Of a stretch of DNA of 64,000 nucleotides, positions 35,238-45,078 are shown in pieces. The notes under the pieces are model-generated. The model was not told the DNA's origin. It did not search any database and worked only from the letters and a program-made list of their open reading frames with translations. A program made the translations under genes and the position numbers. Numbering within the stretch: the first letter of the stretch is position 1; each line of letters begins with the position of its first letter. This stretch comes from Thalassotalea_H castellviae (GTDB lineage Bacteria; Pseudomonadota; Gammaproteobacteria; Enterobacterales; Alteromonadaceae): contig NZ_JAVRIF010000001.1 in the NCBI RefSeq assembly GCF_031846185.1, positions 310,001 through 374,000 of the forward strand, in the 5' to 3' direction.

Positions 35238-38195
35238 TTAATTACACATAGCGCGAACTTTATGCAACTCTTTTGCGGTGTTAATTTGACCATAGTCTTC
35301 ACTATCACTAAACGCGTAGTAAATAGTATCGTTTGGCAATAAACTTACCACAATTCCGCCATACCCTGACATATAAGGTATCGCTAATGAATTGGTACAA
35401 CTGAATGCTTCTTGTGCGTTCCAAATCCAAAAACCATTATCATAACTGTCATATTGACTACCGGCATTTAAACCATGAGGAGTTGTTTGTAACACTTCAT
35501 TTAACATCGTTTGATCAAGCACTTGCGTGCCATTAATCACACCATTATCTTGATGTAAAAATTCGGCAATTTTAACAATGTCGTCATGATGATAAGTCAA
35601 ACCATAACCAGTGAAAGCTTGTCCAGACCAAGGTTGAACAACCGAATCATTCGTTCTTGAAGTGGTGCTGATTGCAGGGCTTAAACCTAATGGCGTCCAT
35701 AAGTCATTATTTAACATATCCCACAAATCAGTACTTTCCATATCGTTCATTTCAGCACCTAATAAATAGGTATCTGAAGTATGATAAACCCACGTAGTAC
35801 CAGCCGAGACTTTTTGAGTATAACTACACGAATGATTTAATTTTTCAGTATGACTATATTTAAGGAAGAAATTATTAGCGGTAGTACTATCACCTTCATC
35901 AACTTCAAATCCTGAAGAGGTATATCGTCCTGTCGACATATCTAATAAATTTTCAAATGAAACTTGGCTCCAAGTGCTGTTCGAACACAAAGAAACATTC
36001 GTATTTTTCGTACCAGGATATTTTTGCTCTAACCTCATTAAACCAACGGCACCGACAACCGATTTAGCGGTTGAATAAGAAGGTAATGACATGACTTCAC
36101 AATAAGGATAATCCCCTCTTCTGGTTTTACAACTACTGACATAGTTGATCCCATCAATCACGACCCCATAGACCGTTTGATCTGCAGAAGCCTGATCCGA
36201 ACCAATTTTACTGGTATCAATTGATGCAGTTGGAAAATCAACCGTCAAGTCTGCAATTGTTTTTGTTGGCATACGACGAGCAACTTCGGCTTGGTAGTTA
36301 TTTGCTATAACGCCAGCATTGACAACACTGCTTGGGGTATAGCTTGCATCAAGAATCCCCCAGCTATCATATTTAAAATAAGCACATGTTTCTGTCGCTA
36401 TTTGATAGGCCACATTAGAAATAGACCCATCGGTTTTAAAAAGAAAGCTTAAGACACCGTTATGTGTACAGTTAGCGCCAGCTTCTTGTAAAGCAAAAGG
36501 AATTGACGCACGACTAAAACCATTATCATTATTTTCATTCCATACTCTGCCCGGCTCTAAAATGTAATGCCATGAAGGGTGTTCCGTTGGAATTAATCCT
36601 CGTTGAACAGGTATAATATGAGTACCTTCTTGCACGAATTCAAAATCAAACTCAGGTAGGTGCTCTGGATCCGTATAACTCCCAGCAATACTCGTACCTT
36701 GCTCTTGCAAGTTACCCGTGGTCGACTCTCCGGTGAGAACTAAGCTACCTTGAAAATTATTGGTTGGATTAGCCGCTTCATTTGGCACAGCAAAGGCACT
36801 GTAATCAACTAAGTTGAAGCTAGTGCTGTTTAATGCAGTTGAGGTAAGTAAGGTACGATTAACTGCACCACTACCCGATAATGGGTCGTAAACACTTCCC
36901 GAATTTTCTGCAATTGCGTTGCCAGTTAATGTTAAAGTAGCACTGCTTTCATCGGCATCGTTATTCGTGATCGTTAATAGCTCGTTTAACGTCCCTTCAC
37001 TTGTAGGCGCATATTGAATATTGATATTGCAACTGCTATTTGGACTAAGAGTTTGATTAACACACGTTTCGCTACTGATACTTAACCCACTTGAGTCAGC
37101 ACCATAAATACTTCCTATTAATAAATCGGCAGTGCCTTCATTGGCAACGGTGATCAGCAAAGACGACGTTTGATTTACAACCACATCACCAAAATCTGTC
37201 GAGCCGGTTATCGTTATTTCAGGAGCTTGAGCGGCGGAATAAATAGAAAATTCATCGGTATAACAAACATCATAATCATTATTATTATATTCGTTATTAG
37301 AATTGCCTTGCATTCGAACATGTAACTGGGCCAAATTATTGGCATCACTACTTAACTTAACACTACCATTACGGTAATACCAATCGTCTTCACCGTTCGA
37401 AACTGAAGCGATGGTTGAATAACCACTACCGGTATTAACTTGAATATCACAAGACTCGCCAGCTTCTAGCCAGCCCCCAAGTAAATGCCAATCGATAACG
37501 ATATTACTTTTGCCGAGCGTTGAAAATGTTTTCGTTAAGTTTGCAGAGCCTCTCAATTTAATAGCATTGCCACTCCAAACATAAATACCGGTTTCTTGAG
37601 ACACGCCGGTAGCAGCAGTAGCATTACCATTATCAGCAATCCAAGCTGACCAGCCAGCATCTAAATTATCGCTAAAGGGCAAAGTTGCTGGAGCAACAAT
37701 CGGATCACCTTGAACGGTAATATTGTCAAAATAACAATTATCAGCATTATCCGTTGCATTAGCCCGCGCTCGTATTTGTAGGGCAGCATTATCGCTTGCC
37801 CCCGTTGGCGAAATACTTCCAGAATACCAAGTAACCCCATCGTCTTGTCCATTAACTACTTCTTCAATTGTTAGCCAATTTGCGCCATTATCAACAGACA
37901 GCTCTGCAATACATGTATCAGTACTTTCTAATAAATAGCCTACAACGCTTGCATCAATACTAACATTATCAAAACCTGCAGTTGATATGGTTTGCAATGC
38001 TGATTTCTTATTTTGTAATCGTAACGAGTAATTTCCGTTATATAAATTCGCTATAGCGTCATTGCCAACTCCAGAGATTTGCCAGTCGCTTATATCACCA
38101 TCTTGAAAATCGTCACTGAAAAGGGTCTCTGCAACACTAGGAAAACTTAAGATAGATAAGAGTACGAACATACTTTTATTATTTATTTTATTCAT
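35238..38195 (-). CDS. Large secreted serine hydrolase with added adhesion-type domains (paralogue 2)
   Basis: A 985-residue exported protein with a signal peptide (about 1-22, ending VAE). Two similar beta-sandwich domains follow (about 25-165 and 170-320), each with acidic calcium-binding-like repeats and Cys. Next comes a choice-of-anchor D/ASPM-SPD-2-Hydin-like domain (about 325-430, TDFGDVVVNQTSS). The C-terminal 540 residues match paralogue 1, including HIIPVQRGLIPTEHPSWHYI, the SxxK box in LPSYSTAKSVVGAVG and the Tyr motif in WVYHTSDTYLLG. The extra domains probably bind a surface or polymer. It has its own candidate MocR operator and likely acts on the same substrate class as its neighbour. 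Confidence 0.8.
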   Translation of the reverse strand: MNKINNKSMFVLLSILSFPSVAETLFSDDFQDGDISDWQISGVGNDAIANLYNGNYSLRLQNKKSALQTISTAGFDNVSIDASVVGYLLESTDTCIAELSVDNGANWLTIEEVVNGQDDGVTWYSGSISPTGASDNAALQIRARANATDNADNCYFDNITVQGDPIVAPATLPFSDNLDAGWSAWIADNGNATAATGVSQETGIYVWSGNAIKLRGSANLTKTFSTLGKSNIVIDWHLLGGWLEAGESCDIQVNTGSGYSTIASVSNGEDDWYYRNGSVKLSSDANNLAQLHVRMQGNSNNEYNNNDYDVCYTDEFSIYSAAQAPEITITGSTDFGDVVVNQTSSLLITVANEGTADLLIGSIYGADSSGLSISSETCVNQTLSPNSSCNINIQYAPTSEGTLNELLTITNNDADESSATLTLTGNAIAENSGSVYDPLSGSGAVNRTLLTSTALNSTSFNLVDYSAFAVPNEAANPTNNFQGSLVLTGESTTGNLQEQGTSIAGSYTDPEHLPEFDFEFVQEGTHIIPVQRGLIPTEHPSWHYILEPGRVWNENNDNGFSRASIPFALQEAGANCTHNGVLSFLFKTDGSISNVAYQIATETCAYFKYDSWGILDASYTPSSVVNAGVIANNYQAEVARRMPTKTIADLTVDFPTASIDTSKIGSDQASADQTVYGVVIDGINYVSSCKTRRGDYPYCEVMSLPSYSTAKSVVGAVGLMRLEQKYPGTKNTNVSLCSNSTWSQVSFENLLDMSTGRYTSSGFEVDEGDSTTANNFFLKYSHTEKLNHSCSYTQKVSAGTTWVYHTSDTYLLGAEMNDMESTDLWDMLNNDLWTPLGLSPAISTTSRTNDSVVQPWSGQAFTGYGLTYHHDDIVKIAEFLHQDNGVINGTQVLDQTMLNEVLQTTPHGLNAGSQYDSYDNGFWIWNAQEAFSCTNSLAIPYMSGYGGIVVSLLPNDTIYYAFSDSEDYGQINTAKELHKVRAMCN

Positions 38196-38288
38196 CGTTT
38201 GTCCTTTTTATTATATTTTTTGATTAGATGTATTTTGATACAAATTCTATTAAGGGATAATCAAACTAGCACTGTAAAACTAATTCAC

Positions 38289-38321
38289 ATAGCACCAAAA
38301 GCCAGCATCATCTGGTGCCAG
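38289..38321 (-). promoter_or_regulatory. Candidate MocR operator pair upstream of serine hydrolase 2
   Basis: The minus strand has CTGGCACCAG (38321-38312) and TTGGTGCTAT (38298-38289), 23 bp apart start to start and 94 bp before the ATG. The second half-site has T at position 1. Confidence 0.65.
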
Positions 38322-38544
38322 ATCAAAACGATTAGAGACGATAATAGCTTTTTAAAACCAGTGAACTAAAGTTGTTAATATGTTGAGGACGACAGGTGTT
38401 TTGATGATTTTCTTCTAGTGACAAAACGAGGTTAATTTGCACAGTATCAACAAGATAAAAGTAAACGTCAGAAGTTATCGTTAAAAATATGGCTGGATGA
38501 CAGTATTATTTGAATAAAAAAAGATAGTAGAAAAATAAGCTAAT

Positions 38545-38576
38545 CTCGCGAGAATAAAATATTTATTCAAGCGAGA
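38545..38576 (-). terminator. Probable terminator after the MFS gene
   Basis: Hairpin with CTCGC/GCGAG outer stem and GAATAAA/TTTATTC inner stem. On the minus strand it is followed by a T-rich stretch (TTATTTTT) after about 10 bases, so the terminator assignment is moderate. Confidence 0.55.
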
Positions 38577-38603
38577 AGTTAACGAACTATAAAAGCTAAA
38601 TCA

Positions 38604-39797
38604 CTAAACCATTGTTTTTTTGTCGAGTGACAACGCTGGCTTAATCACCACGATTGCACATAAAACAAGACCTATTACCGCTATATCAATAACCTGCTGG
38701 TAATTCTCATCATGAAGCACTAACGCTGCGATCATCGGGCCAGATGCTAAGCCCATTTTAGAGGCGACGCCACCTAACGCTGCCATTTGACCACTTTTAT
38801 CCAATTCAGAACAAATTCCAAATAAATAAGGTAATACAAATGCCCAAGTGATCCCAATAGTTATATTCGTCATTAAATAAATCATTTCATTGCTACTAAA
38901 GTGAAGTAACCAGCTACAAAAAGCCGTAAGTAAAGTGGCAATCACAACTGGAATGGTTCGGCCATATTTAGTACCTATCAGGATAACTAACAATGCCCCA
39001 ATTAATGCCACCCAACTAGCAACACCTAAAGCATTGGACATAAAATCAAGCGATAAACCATCGGCTTTGCCTAAACTGATCATGTAAGCAAATAGCCCCA
39101 TGTTCGCCGCTTGAAATAAAAAGATTCCGCTTAAGTTTAAAGTTAATGGCAACCGCAATCTTTGTGTTGTATCACTGGCAACAGTTTTTAAAGGCTCAAT
39201 TATTTTTTCAACCTCATAATGAGGTAAAAACGGCATCATCAACAAGGTGATTAACGTAAAAGTCGTTAATGAGACAAATAGTGCACTAGTGCCAAATTCT
39301 GGAACCAACCCGGGTAAATACATGATGCCAAGGCCCCCAAGCCCCCATTGAATTAATAACAGATAGCCAAAGGTTCTATCGGCTTCAGAGGTGCGTGAAA
39401 TAATACTAAAACCAATACCAACTAATAAACCGCCTGTTAAGCCATGAAAAGCTCTAAACGCAATCATAGTCACTGGTTCGGTAATAAAAATACAGCTTGC
39501 ATCTATGGTTATTAAAGCAATTAATAATAAGTAACACCAACGTTGCCATCGAATATGTTTTATGACAAAAACCGCTAACAAAGCACCTATCGCTGCACCA
39601 TATAAATTAGCGGAGCTGACAAATCCCGCCTGTTGACTGGTAAACGCAAGCCCTTCTTTCAGGCCGTTTACTACCGCAGGCATAATATTGATATAAAATA
39701 TGCCTGCTGTTGTTAAAAACGCCAATATAATACGTGCAATCACGCCATTGGGGGCTACTTTTATTTGCTCGAAAGGGACTGTGGAAATACTTGGCAT
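38604..39797 (-). CDS. MFS transporter
   Basis: A 397-residue protein with about 12 hydrophobic segments and the MFS loop motif region near residue 65-75. It belongs to the major facilitator superfamily, which moves small solutes across the inner membrane using ion gradients. The subfamily is not recognisable. It is the last gene of a minus-strand row that begins with the TonB-dependent receptor and the sulfotransferase, and it lies 61 bp after the sulfotransferase. In that context it is likely the inner-membrane step for the compound imported by the receptor, or for its product. Confidence 0.85.
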   Translation of the reverse strand: MPSISTVPFEQIKVAPNGVIARIILAFLTTAGIFYINIMPAVVNGLKEGLAFTSQQAGFVSSANLYGAAIGALLAVFVIKHIRWQRWCYLLLIALITIDASCIFITEPVTMIAFRAFHGLTGGLLVGIGFSIISRTSEADRTFGYLLLIQWGLGGLGIMYLPGLVPEFGTSALFVSLTTFTLITLLMMPFLPHYEVEKIIEPLKTVASDTTQRLRLPLTLNLSGIFLFQAANMGLFAYMISLGKADGLSLDFMSNALGVASWVALIGALLVILIGTKYGRTIPVVIATLLTAFCSWLLHFSSNEMIYLMTNITIGITWAFVLPYLFGICSELDKSGQMAALGGVASKMGLASGPMIAALVLHDENYQQVIDIAVIGLVLCAIVVIKPALSLDKKTMV

Positions 39798-39858
39798 TTA
39801 ATAACTCTTATTGTTAGATATGTTAATTAATAATCTGGTTTAACATGGAATATTCAGA

Positions 39859-41508
39859 TCAGTCACAAGCGATACCCGCTTGGACAAGTAATTGCTTTAT
39901 TGGTTGTAATTCTTTTTCAAACTGACGCCATTTACCCGTCGAACTTCGATAAACTTTTTCTCTTACTTGGCTGGCACTTGCAGTGGTAGATGGCGCGCTA
40001 TTATTTTGAAAATCAATACACTGTTCTTGCCAATCGAGATCGCAATAAGCAATCAGTTTTTTCGCTTCTTTCGATAAATCATCAACCACATCTTCATAAG
40101 CAACTTGATGAATAATATTGGCTAATACCTTTAACCAATGTTGCATCATGTTATGGTGAGCAATGTAATATTGAGCCAATTCTGTTAATTGATAAGAAAA
40201 TGGGTAACCATTAGTGAAAAGTTGCTTATAGATTGAAAAACAAGTATCTAAAGGATGCCGGGTCACATGAATGATTTTTGCTTTAGGTAACGCTAAATGG
40301 ATCAATCCAACGTATAGTGAGTTTAACGGTAACTTATCGATAAAGTGACGCGTATGACCAGTCTCAGGCCGAGTGCTGTTGATATAATGTTTGCCCAGTG
40401 CTTGAAAATCAATCTGACTCGTTAATTCAACTAACTCATTTCGTGTTTGAGGTGGAGTTTTAGTGACATTTTTAACGGCTTCCATCATACACAAAGCAAA
40501 ATTATTTAGCTCACCGGCATTAAACACTTCTTGGTGATTACTGATAATGCGTTCAACCAATGTCGAACCTGTTCGAGGTAAACCTAGAATAAATATCGGC
40601 TCATTATTTTCAAGCGGCGCTGCTTTATTTGACGCTTTTAACGTTAAATTGCTAGCTTGATATTGCTGAAAAAATTCTTTTGTAAACGTCGTGGTTATTT
40701 GTTTTAACGTTGAAATATCATGTTCAACTTGATATCGCATACAATCACGACGACTTTTAGCACCGAAATTGAGTTGTTCAAAACATTGTGAATATTTCCC
40801 AATGTCTTCTAATTCTTTTGCCAGAGCATAATGAATTTGCGCTTTACTAATCGGGTGTTTAACCCCTTGTTTTAATATTTGTTGAAGTTGGTCTATATGG
40901 TTATTGTTTTGGCTTTGTTTTTTTAAACTCGAGCGCAACCAATAAGCTTCATAATCATGAGGATTTAATGATAAAGCGTGATCTAAATGGGTTTCTGCTA
41001 AGGAAATATTGCCTTGATAACGAGCAAGAGATGCTAGATTAAAATAAAGTTGCGCACTTTCAACCGGTTGTTTCTTTTCATTAATAAAACCAACGGCTTG
41101 TTGATAATAATACTGCGCTTGTTCAAAATCATTTAATTGGTTAAACATCACAGCTAAGTCATTACATTGCGCTAAGTTTGCTGCTTGTTTGTTTTTCAAG
41201 TTAAGCGCAAGATCATTCGCGGCGCTTTTATCAAGCATTAACAACAAGGTATTCACTTTCTGTAATTGCCATTGTAACGAACTTGGTTGCAATTCGATCG
41301 CTTTATTGATGGTTGATAATGCCAATTCGGTATTTTTTAACTGAAAAGCCAAAAAGCTTGTAGCATACCAACCGTCTGCATTATCAGGAAATTCTTGGTT
41401 AATTTTTTGACACGCAAGCTCAGCTTTCGCGACATTCTTTTGATTAATAAAGGTCCAAGCTTGATCAAGTTTTAATTCAATGGCTTGGTTTATCGATGTG
41501 ATACTGAT
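39859..41508 (-). CDS. TPR-containing sulfotransferase, possibly with a non-standard start
   Basis: The N-terminal half is made of tetratricopeptide repeats. The C-terminal half is a sulfotransferase domain with the PAPS-binding loop FILGLPRTGSTLVERI and the 3'-phosphate motif HVTRHPLDTCFSIYKQ. TPR coding extends upstream of the first in-frame TTG (41352) without a stop to 41551, but contains no ATG, GTG or TTG. A Shine-Dalgarno AAGGA (41520-41516) stands 7 nt before an ATC codon at 41508, which would give 549 residues. Either translation starts at ATC, or the ATG has been lost. The family transfers sulfate from PAPS to an unknown acceptor. It follows the TonB-dependent receptor by about 120 bp. 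Confidence 0.75.
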   Translation of the reverse strand: MSITSINQAIELKLDQAWTFINQKNVAKAELACQKINQEFPDNADGWYATSFLAFQLKNTELALSTINKAIELQPSSLQWQLQKVNTLLLMLDKSAANDLALNLKNKQAANLAQCNDLAVMFNQLNDFEQAQYYYQQAVGFINEKKQPVESAQLYFNLASLARYQGNISLAETHLDHALSLNPHDYEAYWLRSSLKKQSQNNNHIDQLQQILKQGVKHPISKAQIHYALAKELEDIGKYSQCFEQLNFGAKSRRDCMRYQVEHDISTLKQITTTFTKEFFQQYQASNLTLKASNKAAPLENNEPIFILGLPRTGSTLVERIISNHQEVFNAGELNNFALCMMEAVKNVTKTPPQTRNELVELTSQIDFQALGKHYINSTRPETGHTRHFIDKLPLNSLYVGLIHLALPKAKIIHVTRHPLDTCFSIYKQLFTNGYPFSYQLTELAQYYIAHHNMMQHWLKVLANIIHQVAYEDVVDDLSKEAKKLIAYCDLDWQEQCIDFQNNSAPSTTASASQVREKVYRSSTGKWRQFEKELQPIKQLLVQAGIACD

Positions 41509-41582
41509 GTTAAAATCCTTACACTCAAAATAAAAACACTTAGAAAGAAGTAATCATAACAACATAACTTGTTGTGAAAACG

Positions 41583-41618
41583 CTAGCAACAATGATCATT
41601 CACATGACCATTGTTGCT
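41583..41618 (-). terminator. Hairpin between receptor and sulfotransferase genes
   Basis: TAGCAACAATG and CATTGTTGCTA form a strong stem around a short loop, just past the receptor stop. The T run after it on the minus strand is weak (GCGTTTTCAC), so it may attenuate transcription or stabilise the mRNA rather than end it. Confidence 0.6.
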
Positions 41619-41627
41619 AACGACCGA

Positions 41628-44123
41628 TTAAAAACTATATTTAGCCGTAAGTCCTATTGTTCTAGGTTGACTAATATAATCTTTTGATGAATTACCTAAA
41701 AAGTTTTCAGACGGGTCTGTGCCCATAGCATTTTCAGGTATAACGCCGGTAACACCATCCTCATTGAAGATATTATTCACGTATAAAGTAATATCCCAAT
41801 TATCAGCACTTAATCGAGTGCTTGCTCCCCAGATAGAAAAGCCATCTATATCTGATTGATATTTACCTTCACCAAGTGCATTGACTGTATCCGACTGATA
41901 ATAACCATTCACTTGTGATATCCAATACATGCCATTATCCATAGAATGGGTGTAATCCATCGATAAACTCAAGGTGTTTTTAGGCGTAGCAGGTAAACGG
42001 GTTCCGTCTGAAGCAACTAAGTAGGTGGGATCAGTTGCACCAATACCTGATGGTGCATAGAAATCATCTGTTAATTCCGCTTCAATATAAGCATAGCCAA
42101 GTACGTAATGTAAATCTTCGGTTAAATAGCCTTGCAGTTCCAACTCAACGCCCGACGTTTTAGCTGATTCACCATTTGCTACGGCGAAGAATCCCCAAGT
42201 AGTTGCGGTGTTTAATTGCGGATCTTGCCAGTCAATCATAAAGGTTGAAAGCGTATAACTATGTGCGCCGCCAGATAAGTAGCCTTTAACACCCATTTCA
42301 TAGTTCACGGCATAATCTGAAGTATATTGTTGCCACTCAGGTCTTTCTTCTAATGAGCCACTAAGTGGCACCGCGTTAGCACCACCTCGACGATAGCCTT
42401 CAGCGATTGTTGCGTAAAGCATAGTGTCGTCTGATAAATCGTAAGACAAATTACCTTTAAACAAGGTGTCGCTTTCTTTCGTTTTAAAACTTGGCTCATC
42501 ACCTAAAAACGGCCAAATAGGTAATGATAAAATTGTGTCATTACTAAATTGGTTATCGAAATAACGTGCTCCGACAGTAGCGCGGAATTTATCTGAAATA
42601 TGATAAGTTAATTCACCAAAAACTGCCGTATCTTCGAAATTTTGATTTCTGATATAATGGAAGTCATTATCAGTATAAACCATACCGTAGCCCCCCATAA
42701 TATCCCACCAAGTTGAGAACGCTGAGAAGGCCCACTCTTGATACCCTGGCATATAGCTATCTTGAGTAGAAAGCGTGTCTTGATCCATATAGTAAGCACC
42801 AATTACCCAATCAATATTGGCTTTACGTTCATTCGATACTAGACGTAACTCTTGCACAAAAGCATCTTCTTTATAACCGCGTTCAGCCATAGCTAAAGGT
42901 CGAGGCGTGCCATAATACAGATCAGCAAACCAGTTGTTTTGTGCGTAAAACCCTGTGTTATCGCTAATTGAGTTACCTTCATGCGTATATTGAGATGAGC
43001 TTGATGTTAAAGTTGCAAAACCTAAGTTCCACTCAACTTCTAACGTAGTTAATGATACATCACGTTCAGAAGGTTCAAGCAACACAGCACCATTTTCATA
43101 ATCACCGTAGGCTTGTTCACTACCATCAACCCAATGAGTACCGCGGGTAACTTGTCTACGTCCGCCTATTTCATCATTTTGAAATTGATGGGCTAATAAA
43201 AAAGTTAAATCACTAGTCGCTTCAAACAAAGCAGATACTCTACCGTAAGTAATATCCACGGTATCTGCGTCTTCAACACTTCTAAAGGTATTTCCACCAG
43301 AAGCTATATCACCATTACTTGCAGGAGGGTTATAACCTGGAGAAGCAACAAATCCGCCTGAAGGGTCAAAATTTGCCGAAGGAATACTACCGGCTGGAGC
43401 TTTAGAATTATCAACTAAATTATAAACATTGGTGTAATCTACAATTCCGTCGTTATCAATTTTTCCTACATTGGCTCGAATAGCGAAGCGATCGGAAATA
43501 GGCAAATTGAGCATAATATCTGTATTTAAATTAAAGCCCTCAGAGCCTTCTGCTTGCCCTAAACCAACACTGGCTGTGCCAGTAAATTCTTCGGTATCAG
43601 GACGATTCATACGATATTTTACGGTACCCGCTAACGAACCCGAGCCATATAACGTCCCTTGTGGTCCACGCAGCACTTCTACCATTTCAACATCTTTTAA
43701 AATGAAATTGGCATATAAAGGCGTATCGTTAATATAAGAAGCAACCGTTGGTACCGCTGACAAAGCAACGTCGCCATTTGCACCACCATCAACGTTGACA
43801 CCACGAATAATAACCCCATTAACCGCGCCAGAATTGCGATAACCGCGATCAACCACAGTGATACCAGCAACATTGCGCATCAAATCAGAAGCATCAATAA
43901 TACCAGCATCTTCGAGCTCTTGGCCTGACACCGCGGAGATATTATAAGGAATTTCTTGAAGTGTTTGTGCTCTTCGGTTTGCGGTAACTTCAATTATTTC
44001 AATTTTGCCTTTTTCAGTAGCTTCTGCTTCAGCGGCATTTGCGCCTATCGATGTAAACGACATGAATAAAGCGGTACTCACTGCACTAGAAACGAGCGAC
44101 TTACTAAAATCTACCTTTTTCAT
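41628..44123 (-). CDS. TonB-dependent outer-membrane receptor (MocR cluster)
   Basis: An 831-residue receptor with a signal peptide (about 1-30, ending ANA) and a TonB-box-like IEIIEVTANRR. The plug domain contains VEMVEVLRGPQGTLYGSGSL, and a 22-strand type barrel ends in the C-terminal aromatic YSF. It lacks the TIGR01782 pattern of the other receptor in this window. It imports a molecule too large for porins, energised by TonB-ExbBD. Upstream, within the 110-bp gap to the nitrilase gene, is a pair of candidate MocR half-sites. TPR-sulfotransferase and MFS genes follow downstream on the same strand. Confidence 0.88.
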   Translation of the reverse strand: MKKVDFSKSLVSSAVSTALFMSFTSIGANAAEAEATEKGKIEIIEVTANRRAQTLQEIPYNISAVSGQELEDAGIIDASDLMRNVAGITVVDRGYRNSGAVNGVIIRGVNVDGGANGDVALSAVPTVASYINDTPLYANFILKDVEMVEVLRGPQGTLYGSGSLAGTVKYRMNRPDTEEFTGTASVGLGQAEGSEGFNLNTDIMLNLPISDRFAIRANVGKIDNDGIVDYTNVYNLVDNSKAPAGSIPSANFDPSGGFVASPGYNPPASNGDIASGGNTFRSVEDADTVDITYGRVSALFEATSDLTFLLAHQFQNDEIGGRRQVTRGTHWVDGSEQAYGDYENGAVLLEPSERDVSLTTLEVEWNLGFATLTSSSSQYTHEGNSISDNTGFYAQNNWFADLYYGTPRPLAMAERGYKEDAFVQELRLVSNERKANIDWVIGAYYMDQDTLSTQDSYMPGYQEWAFSAFSTWWDIMGGYGMVYTDNDFHYIRNQNFEDTAVFGELTYHISDKFRATVGARYFDNQFSNDTILSLPIWPFLGDEPSFKTKESDTLFKGNLSYDLSDDTMLYATIAEGYRRGGANAVPLSGSLEERPEWQQYTSDYAVNYEMGVKGYLSGGAHSYTLSTFMIDWQDPQLNTATTWGFFAVANGESAKTSGVELELQGYLTEDLHYVLGYAYIEAELTDDFYAPSGIGATDPTYLVASDGTRLPATPKNTLSLSMDYTHSMDNGMYWISQVNGYYQSDTVNALGEGKYQSDIDGFSIWGASTRLSADNWDITLYVNNIFNEDGVTGVIPENAMGTDPSENFLGNSSKDYISQPRTIGLTAKYSF

Positions 44124-44190
44124 AATATTCCTCGGTGTGTATTGTTTTTAATTTTTCTGAATTTAGAGTAGAACAATCAAATCGCTCAAC

Positions 44191-44223
44191 ATAGAGCCAG
44201 TTTTGTACTTATGATAGTTCCAG
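44191..44223 (-). promoter_or_regulatory. Candidate MocR operator pair upstream of the TonB-dependent receptor
   Basis: The minus strand has AAAACTGGAACTATC and AAAACTGGCTCTATG. The CTGG cores (44223 and 44200) are 23 bp apart. The pair lies 68-100 bp before the ATG and is one of the best-conserved in the cluster. Confidence 0.75.
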
Positions 44224-44232
44224 TTTTACGTT

Positions 44233-45078
44233 TTAACTTTTCGGTACTTCTAATGGTCCAAGTTTGCTCAGTGCGCTATTTTTACGTGCTTTTTCTTGGT
44301 TATACGAAAATTTTATTGGGTTATCTCTAAAACTTTTTAACGGTTGACCTAAACCATGTATACCGCGTTCTCGGTTGCGTCGTACCACCGAAAAGTCAAT
44401 TTCAACCGGAAACACTTCTTTGTTGATCCCCGCTTGATGAATAACACTGCCGTCGGGAGAAACAATGATTGACTTACCATTGCCATAATCTCCAAGGCCA
44501 TTTACAGCAATAACATAACACTGATTGGTAACAGCGGTAGATTTTGCCATTGATAGCTCCACTTCACGATCTATGGTGCCAGTTAAAGTAGGATAAATAA
44601 GTACTTCAGCTCCCAAGCAAGTTAACTCCCTACTCACTTCAGGAAACCAAAGATCATAACAAATGGCTACGCCAATCCGTCCTTGTGGTACGTCAAAAAC
44701 CACAAAATCTTGGCCGCAAGATACGCCTTTTTCATAAGGCAAAAACGGATATATTTTACGATAACGTTCAATCACAACCCCTTCATTATTAATAACGGAA
44801 GTTGTGTTAAATATTTCATCATCACATAACTCGTAATCTGAACCTGGTATCAACCAGATATTGAGTTCTTTTGCTAAATCGCAGTAAAATTTTTCTGCTT
44901 TACTGGGCAATGTAGATGCATATTTTTTTTCTGGACCATAAGTACAAAGTTCACTGAGCACTATCATATCCACCCAAGGGAAGCGCTTTTTGGTGTTTTT
45001 TATCTCTTGACCGATAGTGGCTAAATTATCGCCACATGGAAGTGACAACTGCATACCGGCGATAGAAAAATGGCTCAT
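44233..45078 (-). CDS. Nitrilase-superfamily amidohydrolase
   Basis: A 281-residue carbon-nitrogen hydrolase with the full Glu-Lys-Cys triad: E43 in VLSELCTYG, K108 in YRKIYPFLP, and C140 in VAICYDLWFPE. No signal peptide is seen, so it acts in the cytoplasm. The superfamily hydrolyses nitriles, amides or N-carbamoyl compounds. The active-site blocks look closer to aliphatic or carbamoyl-amidases than to true nitrilases, but the substrate is not determinable. It has its own MocR-type operator and precedes the TonB-dependent receptor gene, so it probably acts on the imported compound. Confidence 0.87.
   Translation of the reverse strand: MSHFSIAGMQLSLPCGDNLATIGQEIKNTKKRFPWVDMIVLSELCTYGPEKKYASTLPSKAEKFYCDLAKELNIWLIPGSDYELCDDEIFNTTSVINNEGVVIERYRKIYPFLPYEKGVSCGQDFVVFDVPQGRIGVAICYDLWFPEVSRELTCLGAEVLIYPTLTGTIDREVELSMAKSTAVTNQCYVIAVNGLGDYGNGKSIIVSPDGSVIHQAGINKEVFPVEIDFSVVRRNRERGIHGLGQPLKSFRDNPIKFSYNQEKARKNSALSKLGPLEVPKS

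Larger units (their letters stand above)
38196..38603. other. Intergenic region between serine hydrolase 2 and the MFS gene
   Basis: 408 bp with no gene. It holds the operator pair at 38289-38321 and a hairpin at 38545-38576 (CTCGC, GAATAAA, TTTATTC, GCGAG) that would terminate the MFS transcript on the minus strand. Confidence 0.6.
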
